Shown: positions 21,347 to 33,252 of the stretch, piece by piece | Layout: each line of letters starts with the position of its first letter | Position numbering within the stretch: the first letter of the stretch is position 1 | Origin: Rhizophagus sp. LPA8_4_AMF | Taxonomy: Eukaryota > Glomeromycota > Glomeromycetes > Glomerales > Glomeraceae | Direction of reading: 5' to 3' | DNA length: 34,414 bases | NCBI GenBank assembly: GCA_021464525.1 | Contig: JADRCO010000409.1 | Span: 1-34,414 of the forward strand | Translations under genes and position numbers: made by a program | Notes under the pieces: generated by a model | Seen by the model: the letters and a program-made list of their open reading frames with translations, nothing else | Told to the model about the DNA's origin: nothing | The model's database searches: none

Positions 21347-21458
21347 TAGTTTTGGACAGGTTTTGGACAGCTTTAATATGTCCAAAACTTATCCAAAACA
21401 TGTCTAAAACTTGTCTAAAACTTTATCAAATCCTAAAAATCTGTCCAACCTAACACTG
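21347..21458. mobile_element. Possible small hAT-like MITE with TTTTGGACA hairpin
   Basis: Starts TAGTTTTGGACAGG and ends CTGTCCAACCTAACACTG. The flanking 8-mers CCTGGGAA (21339-21346) and CCCGGGAT (21459-21466) agree at 6 of 8 positions. Inside, TTTTGGACAGGTTTTGGACA faces TGTCCAAAACTTATCCAAAA. The right terminus resembles that of the element at 20977-21294. Plausible but degraded. Confidence 0.4.
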
Positions 21459-22678
21459 CCCGGGATATACTTACATCCTGTCAGTACTAGAAGAATTTAG
21501 TATATGTTTAAATATGATGATTTTGAGGAAATTAAATAGAATTCACATATTACATATTTTGATATATTGCGCAAGATATTTGGAGAAATATGGAATATAA
21601 TGTTAATGATTAAGAAATTTTAATTGCCTAAATGTTAAATTTCAAAGATAAACAACTGAAAACACTTACGCAACACCTTTTGCCAAAAATCATGTTATGC
21701 CACGTACTTAATAGATGTCATGTGATGACTAACCTCCTTATTTGAAGCAACTCACATTAAAAATATTTGTGGGACGGGTATTTTATATGAGGTACGCCGA
21801 AAGGGGAGTCTTTTAGTCAGAGTTATACGATAATTTAATTGTTTTGAAATTTTTATTATGAGTTTATGAGTTTATTAATTATAATGTACTTTTTTTGCTT
21901 CAAAAAGATTATAAATTTTTATTTTTTTTTAATATACTGTAATAAACGTCATCACTTTCCGGGAGTTTGATTTGTCTGAATTATGAGTGTTATAACGGGA
22001 TTCTTATTATCAGATCTTATTATCAGGATTTTGAATATCAAAATGTATGATTAATCTTGTAATTTTTTATAATTACATAACTTTCTTAACCCGCGTGATT
22101 TGAACGGTCAATGCTTATGCCTTGAACTGAACTGTTGAATTGCGGCTCAAACAGAATCATTATCAGCAGTTTAAACGAAGCGAATTATGGTTCATCAATT
22201 TAAATTGAACTGGTTATTGATGATTACATACAACTGATATAAATAAGATCATAATATTGTATAAATATGGATTTTATTTTCTCTATTTTATTAACGACAT
22301 ACGAATTCATTTTACAAGAACCTGGAAGTATAAAATAGCAGTAATAGGTGGTGATCGTTTAAAAAAGATCATGAAATATTAATACTGCAAATCGCAAAAG
22401 TATACAATATGGACATAGTCATTTATTCATTGATGGATGAATTCTTTAAACATATAGAGATCACTACATAATCATTGATTTGGTATCGTCGCTTAAGATT
22501 GATGTTTCTGCTTTTTTTTTTTCAATTTGTTTTGAAGATCAAAATTAACAATTTTTTTTAAAAAAAATAACTGTCATTGTTGAAAAATTCGTAATTCGTA
22601 AGTCTTTACGGGACAAGAAGTGGTTCAATTTATTTTACCGACAATTATTTCATTGACAGTCAACTTGCCGATAGTGAA

Positions 22679-22715
22679 TTCACCAAAAATCATCGGTGAA
22701 ACGATTTTCGGTGAA
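22679..22715. repeat. TTCACC-type hairpin related to the TTTCGCCGAA repeats
   Basis: TTCACCAAAAATC (22679-22691) faces GATTTTCGGTGAA (22703-22715), matching at 12 of 13 positions. The unit is close in sequence to TTTCACCGAA at 9809, so it may be a remnant of the same repeat family. Confidence 0.45.
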
Positions 22716-22891
22716 ATAAATGCGTCCCACAAGAAGAATTTTATATTAATTAATTTCTTATTATTTATTAAAAATTAAACTTATTAATTATTATACTTAT
22801 TTCTTATACATAATGTTATTTAACTTAATGTAAAATTTATAATTTTATCCTAAATAACATAAATAGATAACTTAAAAAAAAAAAAAATTAT

Positions 22892-24211
22892 TTAGTTTAT
22901 ATAATTTTCTGGAATAAACTTTTTTCCAATAAACCTATAAACTTCATAAAAAGTATCATTAGTATCAACTTCTTCTTGAAGTTTATCCAACAAATTTTGA
23001 TATTCATCATCATTAATTTCAAGAGTTGAAGAGATTGGAATTTTTAATGCATCGAAAACCAAAGTAAAATCTTCAAGAGCCTGTAATTAAAATAATTAAA
23101 ATTATTAAAAATTATTTAGAAAAAAAAAAAAAAAGGATTCTTGAAAATTATAGTTAAATTGGCTTACTAATTTTCCAAATCTACCAGCTGAAGATCCATA
23201 ATGACCCGAATTTTTCAAAACATCGATATCAACAAAACCATTTTCTTGTAAATAACCTGGAATTAATGGACATACAATAGGATTCATATTTTTTTCTGAT
23301 TTACAGAATTGAATAACTAAGAAAATATTTTTTAAAAAATAATTAGTATTTTTTTTCATTGATTTTGATCGAAATAAAATCCAAACCTTACATCCTTCCA
23401 CCAATTTCTTCATACAAGGACCTTGATTAACAATACGAAAATCGAATTCATGTGATTCGATGTAACCACCAGGTTTTAATATTCTAAATAATTCGGATAA
23501 TACGACACTTTTCCATTCCTCTTCTTTTAAGACTGCCAACATTAATCTCATATGTATATAATCAAATGAATTATCATCAAAAGGTAAACGATGAGTAACA
23601 TTTTGTATTTGAAATTCCGTATTGATAGGTTTTATTTCTAAAGGGAAAATTGGAGCAATATCGATTCCTATGAAATGGGATCGAGGATAATCTGAAGCCA
23701 TCTCAAGAGTCCATGTTGCTGGACCACAACTGAAATTGTAAAAAAAAAAAAAAAATTGATTAAAAAAATAAGAAAATAAATCGGGGTACAACTCGATCGA
23801 GATCAACATACCCTACGTCTAGAACTTTTGCGCCACATCTAAGAATTTCCTTAACAGGAGCGGAATAATTACTTTGCCATATATATCGAAGCAGATAATG
23901 TTGCATCTGTAATCGATCAACTAATAAAGCAAATCATAATCAATTTCATATTTTAAAGAAATTCATTAATTTCTTTTTTTTTTTTCTCACATACTTTCAT
24001 CATCATCATTTGGTAAAAGATATTGAATTGAATCGTTATTAATATATCTTCTTCCATTTTCAAATTTAAATACAGGTTCCACAAATCCTGATAAAGGATT
24101 GGAAGTATTATTATCTCTTAAAGATGAAGATGAATTATTCATGCTTGATTTTTTTTTTAATTTTGATGATAATTTAGATAATTTAGATATTTTAGAGGGT
24201 CTATTTCCCAT
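22892..24211 (-). CDS. SAM-dependent methyltransferase, paralogue B (four introns)
   Basis: Five exons, 23995-24211, 23812-23920, 23392-23729, 23168-23316 and 22892-23080. They are separated by GT-AG introns of 74, 82, 75 and 87 bp, all phases agreeing, for 333 residues. The core motifs are KVLDVGCGPATWTLEMA (104-120; intron 2 splits Gly109), FIGIDIAPIFP (128-138), LPFDDNSFDYIHMRLML (157-173) and LFRILKPGGYIESHEFD (189-205). The N-terminus MGNRPSKISKLSKLSSKLKK combines a putative myristoylation site (Gly2, Ser6) with a Ser/Lys-rich polybasic stretch, a typical membrane-targeting pair. The C-terminal domain (about 272-333: ALEDFTLVFDALKIP onward) carries the last exon. The third Gly of the usual GxGxG loop is replaced by Ala (GCGPAT). 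Substrate unknown. Clearly paralogous to 15064-16073. Confidence 0.85.
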
Positions 24212-26640
24212 CGAATCTTTAAAAGGTCACGATAATAATTAAATTATCGAATTTATTAACATAGATTTGAAATATCGAATTATTATTAATCGATACTCTT
24301 AAAAAAAATGTGGAATATTAAACTAGGGTGATAAACTAAAAAGTCAATTTATTTTTCCTTGCTTTTTTTTTTTCTTTTCTTTTTTTTTCTAAAAAAACAA
24401 AAAAAAAAGAATAAAAACAAAGAAAAGATAAGGAAAGATTTTGAGAGGGAATAAATTATTTATAACAAAAAAAAAAGATCGACTTCAATAGTCAGTTGAA
24501 AAAGGGGAGAAAACGTATGTCGTTAAATTAATATGTCAATTAATTAAAAATTAAAACATAAAAAAAAAAACAACTATAAGTACAAAATCTAATGATATTC
24601 GATTTCGAGTTTTTTTATATTTAAAATTTTTTTTTTTTATCCGTCTCTGTGTTAATATTTACCTCATGTAGTTTTAATACGGTAAATTCGCAGTTTAAAT
24701 GTTTCATAATATAATAACGTGCTACAAAAAAACAATTTAATTGCTTTTCGATTTACATTAGTCAATATTTGTTTATTTTTTATCGAAACGTGAAGACGAA
24801 GGCTTAGATGGGACAGATAGAATATAGAACAAATATTCCGAATCAAATCTGCTATTGCACAATTTATTATTGACGTTAGAAAGTTTTTCACAAAATCATT
24901 TCTTAATTGGTGAAATTTTGATGTGTGATGATTCAAATACCTAATAAGCTATTATTACGTAATTACATAAATTATAATTCAATTATAATAATACATTTAT
25001 TTATTACTATTATTGATGATCATTGAAATACAAATATTACAAAATACAAAAAGGAAACGGAGAGAAACAGATTTGTTTTTTTTCTTAAAAAATAAAAAAA
25101 AAAAGTCCTACAGTTTCCCCATTATCTTTTCTCAACAATTTATTTGCAGCCAAAAGATTAGTCAAAATTCGTATTTACCCTTTTGATATGTATGTATTTG
25201 GTCGATTATTTTTGCGCCAAGAGAATCAACCACAATTACTTTTATGGTAAATAGGCTTATTATTTAATTCGGGTAAACCGAAATAATATATTAATTATAA
25301 TGCACGTGAAATTTGCCCAATGACTTTATAATTCATAAAAACATTGCATTTTTATTTATTATTCTCACTAAAAAAATTCCCACTATCTTCACATCAGATC
25401 AATTTATCTTATTATCTATTGTTTGACTAAATACCAAATATTTACTTACATCCGTCATCATTCAAAAGGTTAATACAAATTCTTCATTCGAATGAAGTTT
25501 TAACTAAAATAATTACATGAACCAATTAAAGCATATTCCGAGTCAATTGGTCAAATTAATAATTTTGTGAAACAAAACCATAAATTGACAAGTTATAAAA
25601 GAATATTTTTTTTTTCCGAAATTTTCTCATTATTTTTCGCGTCTTATAATAAAATTTTGTCTATATATTTTTTTTATTTTATTTAAATAAAATGTAAGAT
25701 ATCCTATTATACTCGTTATTCGAATTCCTAACCTTTTGATGCTTAAGGTTCGAACACAAGAAACTCAGTTCTATGATTGTAACATTTCAAGATATATTTC
25801 CTGTCTGCTTCCAAAGGAAATTTGTTTATTTATTTATTATTGTTTGTCGCAGAAATTTTCCGTTAAAATGTAGAATCAAAAAAGACAGTGTAAAAGGGTT
25901 TAAGAGTTTATATTTATTTTATTGTACAAATTATCAACAAATAAGTATAACTAATTTTTATAATGAACTTTAAATAACATTTATCCGAAGGGTTTATATA
26001 TGTTTATATCATATAAGAAATATTTTTCAATAATTAACTTTAAAATGTTGATCTGACACCAAATTTCTATAAGATAAACACGTGCCGATCCAATTCACAT
26101 TTTTTCTTTCATTTAAAGAAATAATAAAACTAATACTAATATCAAAACAAACCATTTTGATTATGTGACGCCAGATTGACGGTTATTACCAAAAAATATG
26201 AAAAGTTTTTTAAATTTTAATAAATTTAATATATTACAATTAATGTAAAACATAACCTTTTCACACAAAATTAATTAATTAATAATTAATATAATAATCC
26301 GATATTTACATTATAAAATGAGACATTAATATTCGGCATCCTTTTTTTTTTTAAAAAAAAAAATATTTATTATTTTTTTTTTTTATTTTTTTTTTTTTTA
26401 ATTTTTTTTTAAAAAAATTTTTTTCATTTTCGGTTTATTATAATCTATGGGAATTAAAAAAAATTAAAAATAATTAAAATTTATTATTGAAATAAATTAA
26501 TAATTGGGGCATATTTTTGAAAACTCATTATAATATTAAATAGGTTAACATGATGAAAAGCCTTTTCTAACTCCTTTTGGAATCTAAAATTTTTGATTAT
26601 CTTAAATCTTTTATTCGACACTATTAGGGAAGATTAGGAA
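24212..26640. other. Long intergenic stretch, no supported gene
   Basis: AT-rich sequence upstream of methyltransferase B with poly-A/T tracts (for example 24360-24420 and 26341-26420). A few open frames of 60-90 codons show no family resemblance or intron-exon logic. Nothing further is supported. Confidence 0.4.
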
Positions 26641-26741
26641 GCTTAGAAGAATTTCGTCCCACCCATTAATATGTGGCCTCATTATTTGGGTTGTTTGATT
26701 GTTGTGTGCTTTGCAACTTCTTTAATTATTGGAACGTTTAT

Positions 26742-26760
26742 ATACCGGAATATCCGGTAT
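26742..26760. repeat. Perfect palindrome ATACCGGA-ATA-TCCGGTAT
   Basis: A 19-bp perfect inverted repeat in otherwise AT-rich DNA. It could be a protein binding site or the heart of an old hairpin element. Confidence 0.4.
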
Positions 26761-27530
26761 CATGTAAGATACACTAACTTGACCCAAACTGTATCTAATT
26801 CGGGTGTATTATTATTTCACGTGATTTTTTTTACGTTTTGCATCTTTATTTTTCAATTAGTCTGCTGAGTAATATCAAATGCGTGATAGCAGCATCTATC
26901 GTAAGTCCGATAGGTTGGGCTGAAGGATCAAAAGGATCAGAGATATGGTCTGTAAGATCGATCAGTGCCGATCTCACTATTACGCCCGGTTCCTGTGATT
27001 AATATTACCTAATTTTACATGATATGTTACCAACCAAATTACTGGATTACTATGCCAAGGCAACGCTTGTTTAAACGCATATTTTTACGCTTAAAGTCGA
27101 AATTTTGAAAATGTATTAAATTATATTGTGTAACTTTTCATCGTGTAAGCGGTAAAGCGGCGAAAAATTTTTTTTGCCAAATTCCGTGAAAAAAATAGTC
27201 TGAAATTTTTGTCGTCACTTATTAAAATTAAATATTTTTTTCCAAAATATCACTTTAAAAAAAAATAAGCCGATAATTCATGTTCCTCTATCATTTTATT
27301 GATTTAATATTTCAAGATCTATTGCATAATATGGCGTAAATCATCAAAATCATCATCATGATCGTGAAGTGGCAATCATGATGATCGTGAGTTGCATTAA
27401 AAATTTTTGATTATTAATAGGAACGATTATGGTAAAATCAACATTAGATTTTAATTAAACAATTTGAGACAATATTGAATCATTTCTATTTAGCTGATTA
27501 AAAAAAATATGTGATATAAAATTGCTGGTA

Positions 27531-27663
27531 CCGTATTTTGCGGTATATAAGCACCCATTTTTGCACTTAATGCCGGCCAAGATCCTCATAATTCTGGCCA
27601 AAGTCGCCATAATTCTGGCCAGGGGTGCTTATTTTCGGTGTGCTTACTAACCGCAAAATACGG
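27531..27663. mobile_element. TA-flanked MITE, 133 bp, with perfect 14-bp terminal inverted repeats
   Basis: CCGTATTTTGCGGT (27531-27544) and ACCGCAAAATACGG (27650-27663) are perfect inverted termini, with TA on both sides (27529-27530, 27664-27665). A secondary inverted pair, AAGCACCC and GGGGTGCTTATTTTCGG, lies inside. The core GGCCAAGATCCTCATAATTC and CGCCATAATTCTGGCC is the reverse of the core at 19416-19537, so the two are one family in opposite orientation. Confidence 0.75.
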
Positions 27664-27965
27664 TATATCTTAAATTTTCGACACTGTATACTGTATGTAA
27701 ATCATTTTATATATATAAATGATGATTTTATCAAAGGCTTTTTCTAAATTCTTTTCCATTTCTTTTCCATTTTTTTTAACAACCACTGCCCAAAAGCTAA
27801 GAACTTTTTTCATAAAATGCATATTTATTATTACACATTCTCCCAATTTATAAGCGTTTAATTACAATTTGGATAGATGGTATAATAAGAATTTTTCTAT
27901 AACACTTTCTATAATACTTAAGCCTTCGAAAAAAAATCCAACGTAGATAGATTCTGTGAACGCAG

Positions 27966-28306
27966 GGACGAGAAATTTTGATTTTTATACCGTCTTGTTT
28001 ATATAAAGCTATCACTTATTATTTTGGCGCAGCCAATCACGTTGAAGTGATCACGTGCATGATAGTGATAGGTTTGACCATGGCGCAGATTGTGATCGTC
28101 TCCCCTGCCTTGATCAATACCCCTGCCGATATTTTCAATCATTTTTCTTTACACAAATTAATAAACACCCAGTAACACCATCAAATTTTCACTATCACGT
28201 GAATGTGAAAATATTCATCACCGGCATCACTAGTTTTTTTCGAGTAGGCGAAAACTTATTAACACCACCCAGCAAACCCGGGGCAACGCCTGGGCATACC
28301 TGCTAG
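27966..28306 (+). mobile_element. Helitron-like 3' terminus (non-autonomous relic)
   Basis: The sequence ends with a GC-rich hairpin CCCGGG-GCAACG-CCTGGG (28278-28295), then seven spacer bases (CATACCT), GCTAG and a following T. That is the Helitron 3' signature: a short hairpin a few bases before CTRR, inserted next to T. The body upstream (from about 27966) is less AT-rich than its surroundings and has no Rep/helicase coding. The 5' end (expected TC after an A) could not be fixed, so the start given is where the composition changes. Confidence 0.5.
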
Positions 28307-30270
28307 TTGTGGATATAAACCATATAAAACTGGCAATTTATATATTAAAATGACAATGTTCAAGTTGATCATCAAAATTTAACAAGTTATTTCTTACCTC
28401 AAATTCTTCGAGAGTTGTGTCGTTGGTGTTTTTGATGCCGATCATGTATCGATCAATTTTTTTTTTATCTAAGCCACATCAAGTTCTTATAATAGCTTTT
28501 AACATTTTTTGGCAATTATTTTTTTGATATTTACGCTTTATTGAACATATTTTATGAGTATATAAAAGTTTTTATAATTAAAAACCTGGTATTATATCCT
28601 TTAAAAGTTTAAATCACACCTTTTGTTTTTGAGATTCACAATATATCACGATAAAATCATACTGGGAAAAAAATAGGAATTACAATAAAGTTTTTATAAT
28701 GAAGGTTGCCCTTTAACCTATTTAGAAGTGATATAATGGATATTTAGAAATGTTTTATTGCATATTTCTCTAAAAAATTGATGGGTTAAGGTAAGTTCTT
28801 TATAGAAAATAATAATAATTTTTTTTTTGAATTCTAATACATGTAATATTAGAAAACGAGAAAATAATCAAATAGTGGTGATAGGGGGTGTTATTGTATG
28901 TATAATTATGAGTCCTCTTTATGAGATTTGTTTATTTATTTTGTTAGTTGTGCTCTTTTTTTAAAAAAAAAATTGTCTAATAATTAATAATTACATTTTC
29001 TATTAGCGTTAAAGAGATACTATACGACATAAATTAATTATTAAATCAAATAAAACTTATGAAAACTATGTTTAAATAATTTAGATGATCAAGAATTTTT
29101 TTTTATAATATAGATTTATTTACTTTATTCAATTTTTTTTTTTTTTTTAATATACTTTCAATAATATAATTTATTTAACATCATATTTTTTTTTTAAATT
29201 TTACAAAGTATTTTATTATGAAACAATTATAATTCAAATTAATTGACATTAAATTTATGATTCTTAAATATTTTAGATTTATTTATACGGATTATGATAG
29301 ATTGATATTTTTTTTTTTTTTTAAATTTTTATGATATTTTCCAAAAAATTCTTATTAAAATCAAACGCGTTTCGATTTTCATTTTGGTTGGTTATATATC
29401 ACATGATTGCCAATCATTTGCGGTTTGTGTTTTGTGTTTTGATGATCGTCACGCATTACCTCAATTTTTGAAAACCACCATAATTTAATCTTTCTATTCA
29501 ACATTGCTAACATTGCTAATTGTTATGTATATTTTTATGAATAGAAAAGTCGATTGATTTTAATTCAACAAGAATTCAGGCTAGTTCAACGAAACAATCA
29601 GGTTAATACTTAATCTTACCTTGTCAGTTATGTTTTTAATAAAGTTAGAATGTAAGCTTTTATGAATCATTGCAAGAAATAACATAATTGTTGAATGTGC
29701 GACTGTTAATATTAATATTAGTATGTTAATAAATTGTTTAGTCAAATACGACACTTAAAAAACACATTCTCTTAGATCTTTTGCTAGCAATTGCTAGTAA
29801 TTTGATCTCAAGATATCTTTACCAATATCGTGAGATATATCTTTGTTTCATGAAATCATTATTTACTTGTCGTTTGATGGGCGCATAAAATTTTGATCCT
29901 ACAAGGAATTTTTTTATATACAAATATAACCAATCTCTGATATTAATAAAAAATAAAGTTCTTAAATTCTTTATTTATTATACAATATTAAAATTATAAA
30001 ATTATACAATATCGTGAAATCAAATAATAAGATAATGTTAAATCTCATGATAATAAATAATTTTATTACTTTTTAGTGTTTCTTTGTTACAATTAATAAC
30101 AAAATAAATCTTTTTCAAAAAAATTCACTAAAATCATTTCAAAAAATAATCGTAAAATACAAGTACCAGCAGTAAATAATGTATAGCCAAAAATAATTCA
30201 GTCCACTGTATCAAATTACTGCTGATACAGGTAAATGTTCATCTAAAATGTCGTACTCGAATTCTTATTA

Positions 30271-30325
30271 ATAAAGTATGGACAAATAAAGTATATGAGT
30301 AAATAAAGTATATGGGTAAATAATA
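30271..30325. repeat. Tandem AAATAAAGTATATGRGT units
   Basis: Three imperfect copies of a 17-bp unit (AATAAAGTATGGAC, AAATAAAGTATATGAGT, AAATAAAGTATATGGGT). Confidence 0.6.
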
Positions 30326-30423
30326 TCGCAAACATTTTTAATAAAAAGTAGTTAAAGATCTTACCTGCAATAATATCTGAGTGTAATGCAAAAGTATATT
30401 GTCTTGGAAAGATTATCCAGTAA

Positions 30424-30531
30424 TATTCTACCAGTATTCTACCAGTATTCTACCACACAAGTTCTATCACGCAAGTTCTACTACCCATATTCTACCACCC
30501 ATATCCTACTAGGCTACCACCCATATCTAAC
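30424..30531. repeat. Minisatellite of TATTCTACCAG-type 11-bp units
   Basis: Three clean units TATTCTACCAG at 30424-30456 are followed by variants such as AAGTTCTATCACGC, CCCATATTCTACCA and CCCATATCCTACTA. The frame running through it (30386-30718) is a by-product of the repeat. Confidence 0.7.
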
Positions 30532-32160
30532 AGTTGATTCAAGCGTGAATTATACAGTATATTATGTTGATAAACTGTTTTCCCGAACGTATAACGCATA
30601 TTTTCGTCGTTCAGCAAATTCGCAAGTTCTGAAAATGATTATATCTTTAATTCCCCAATATCAATATAGAAATGTTCGTGCCTATCATGTTCATCTACAT
30701 TCTATGCGCAATATATAGTACATTATTTCTCCTTTTTCTCTTTTTGGAAAGACAATTTTTATAAGAGTCAAATTATCGACTTACAGATTATTGACAACCA
30801 TAAAGTTAAGGCTGATGCAGGTGGTTAAAGAATTCTGGAATTTTCTTAAAAGAAATTCACCAAAGTACTATCCAATTATACCCAGAATCAACTTTAAAGG
30901 AAATATCCTCATATATTTCACATAATATTGTTAATGAAACAAGTCAATACTTAACTCAATTGTTACTCAATTGTTACTTCCAAAACTGAAGATGAAAAAC
31001 AAACTCCTCAACATAAATAATTAATACGTTCCTAAGTAAGGTGACTTTGAAGAAAAACTAAAATTATATTATTAGATTTGCATGTAATCATGTAATCCAA
31101 TATATATGGCAATACACATTGGTGATCGACAATGATCTGCAAATCTAACAACAATGGTGATCAACAAGGATCGGCAAACGTGAAAATAAAGGTTTCGATA
31201 ATATATTGTATATAATATTTTGTTATATAGTTACTAATATTAAATAACCTCTCTAAAAATAATTTTGGAAAATATAATATTTGAAGACATCATCAACTCT
31301 TCCGAAAGGAAAAATTAGAAAATTATCAATAATTATGTTAAATTTCTAATTAATTCTAATGCTTTCATCTTGAAAAGCTTTCTAAAAAAAAATAGAATAA
31401 TTAGCGAATCTCATGGTTTTACTTATTATAACATTAGATCTCTTACCATATAACTCGCGATATCCTATACCATCTGGTTTCTTCCTAATAATGACAACAA
31501 AATGATGATAATAGATGTTATTCTTGGCTGTTATTCTTTGTGATATTTGTGATGTTATTCTTTGTGATGAAATATAATTAAATATATATATTTTCTTACT
31601 TTTGATTTGCGCTATGTATCTATGATAATCTATGTAATCCTTCTCAAATTAGCTAATCAGAATTAGGATAAAAGCTACGTAAGTAAGGTTATTATCGTAA
31701 AATTTTAAAAGGCGTGTTGAACAAAAGTATTTCTTAGACTTTATTAAAAAGCAGGTTTATTTTGTTAATAACTTCGATCAAGAAGAAATATTAAGATTTT
31801 AATCCCCGTTGGTACGGCAATTATCATCGTTGCCGCTGTGAAATAGGCTCGTGTAAAGAAAAACCGACAAGATATTATTGGAACAGGGCATTTAACATCA
31901 AATTGAACACATTTTTAATATGTTTTATTACCTTCTATGATGTTAATCCGATATATAGGATATATTCTATCTGAATTTCAAGCATTTTACCGTTTTATAC
32001 ACGAATATATTACTTTTGACGATTAACATTATTAAATATAATATTTACGAATTAAATTTTTTTTTTCTAATAATATAAACGTACGTAATAAATAAAAGTA
32101 CTATCAATTAAAAACTCTTTTGAAAAAAAAAAATAACATTTAACTATTTAACTATTTGAC

Positions 32161-32190
32161 ATTTTAACCCATTTTAACCCATTTTAACCC
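32161..32190. repeat. Three exact 10-bp repeats ATTTTAACCC
   Basis: ATTTTAACCC three times in tandem, with an inverted AAACGGGTTAAAT at 32296-32308. The pair may mark the ends of a roughly 150-bp inverted-repeat element. Confidence 0.6.
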
Positions 32191-33222
32191 GTAAATTATT
32201 TTTTTGTGTAATTGATCTCTGGCTAGGGGTATATTACCATATTTGATTATTATGAATTTAATCAATTTAGAAAGAATTTTTGAGGGGTTTATATTAAACG
32301 GGTTAAATGAAACTTAGTAAATTGTTCGGAAAAATACGGAAAATCGGAAATGTTTATGTTGTACTTGCATAGAAATCATAAAGGGGCATTTAAACATATG
32401 CTATATGAAAAAGAAGGATGTTTAATACTTGAAAAATTTGAAAAGATGTATGAAATCGGAATTTTTCGGTATTGTGTTAACATATATTATCACCGTATTT
32501 TTTTTCAAGTAAAAATATTTTAATTAAAGAGAATATTCATATTCTAATTAACTAAATAAAAGTAGTTGCTATTAAAAAAAAAGTTTGTTCCTTATGCAAT
32601 ACAAACATCATGACTAACTGTCCAACCCACCAGCCTCATCCTCGTGTTACTATCCTTGACGACTTGACCAGCATAATTATATTGTAATACATACGTACAA
32701 GAAAAGTAATGCAATATGAAACAGGTCATTTTAAGCACAATGATATCTTTTGTAAACCTATTTAAATTTTATATCGCGTGATTCTGAGAAATTTAAAGGA
32801 TTTTATTCGGATAAAAATAATTTTACGTAAAAGAACTGTGACGGCGCAATTGAATCACGTCATAGTACATTATTTGTACCAAAAAATTTATTTCATTGTA
32901 AATCAACTGAAATAATACTTCAATTATTAACCTATTTAAGGATATTATAATAACTTTTAACAAAAAATCACTCATTGATATTATCCATTTAAGTAATTAA
33001 AGTTAAAATAATATGAACAATAAAAGAACAAAAAAGATGACGATTTATATTGTTACATAACCAAACAGATTTCTCAATTGAATGTTATACCAGTATTATT
33101 TATCCTAAAATTTAAGGAAATAACCCAGATATTCAAGTGTATTCAAAGGTTTTAATGTTTAATTTTGGTGTTACAAACTCTTTCATTTTTTATTCCTTTC
33201 ATTGTATCATGAAATTTGTAGA

Positions 33223-33252
33223 TTTACACATACTTACACATACTTACACATG
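33223..33252. repeat. Short tandem ACTTACACAT repeat
   Basis: Two exact and one partial copy of a 10-bp ACTTACACAT unit. Confidence 0.6.

Larger units (their letters stand above)
20759..22032. mobile_element. Inverted-repeat element with a hAT-like MITE nested inside
   Basis: The left arm (20759-20818) has AAATCCTGA, AATCCCGTTATA (20774-20785), ACACTCATAAT (20796-20806) and ACAAATCA (20811-20818). The right arm carries the same blocks inverted and in matching order: TGATTTGT (21968-21975), ATTATGAGTGT (21980-21990), TATAACGGGATT (21991-22002) and ATCAGGATTTT (22022-22032). The left arm has a 10-bp insertion between two blocks. Outer limits and target duplications are not resolved. The interior shows no transposase-like frame and contains the elements at 20977-21294 and perhaps 21347-21458, so this is the older insertion. 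Confidence 0.6.

Noticed and set aside
24664-24936. 90-codon minus-strand frame upstream of methyltransferase B
   Set aside because: No recognisable motif and a composition typical of random AT-rich frames; not counted as a gene.
25740-25760. GGTTCGAAC resembling a tRNA B box
   Set aside because: No A box, acceptor stem or anticodon arm can be drawn around it.
27978-28306. Two overlapping plus-strand frames of 65 and 83 codons
   Set aside because: Lie within the Helitron-like terminal region; the second runs into the terminal hairpin.
30386-30718. 110-codon plus-strand frame
   Set aside because: Its N-terminal half is the TATTCTACCAG minisatellite; no supporting motif in the rest.
31823-31842. 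CGGCAA/TTGCCG stem resembling a bacterial-type terminator
   Set aside because: Eukaryotic context with no gene ending there; a 6-bp stem is expected by chance.
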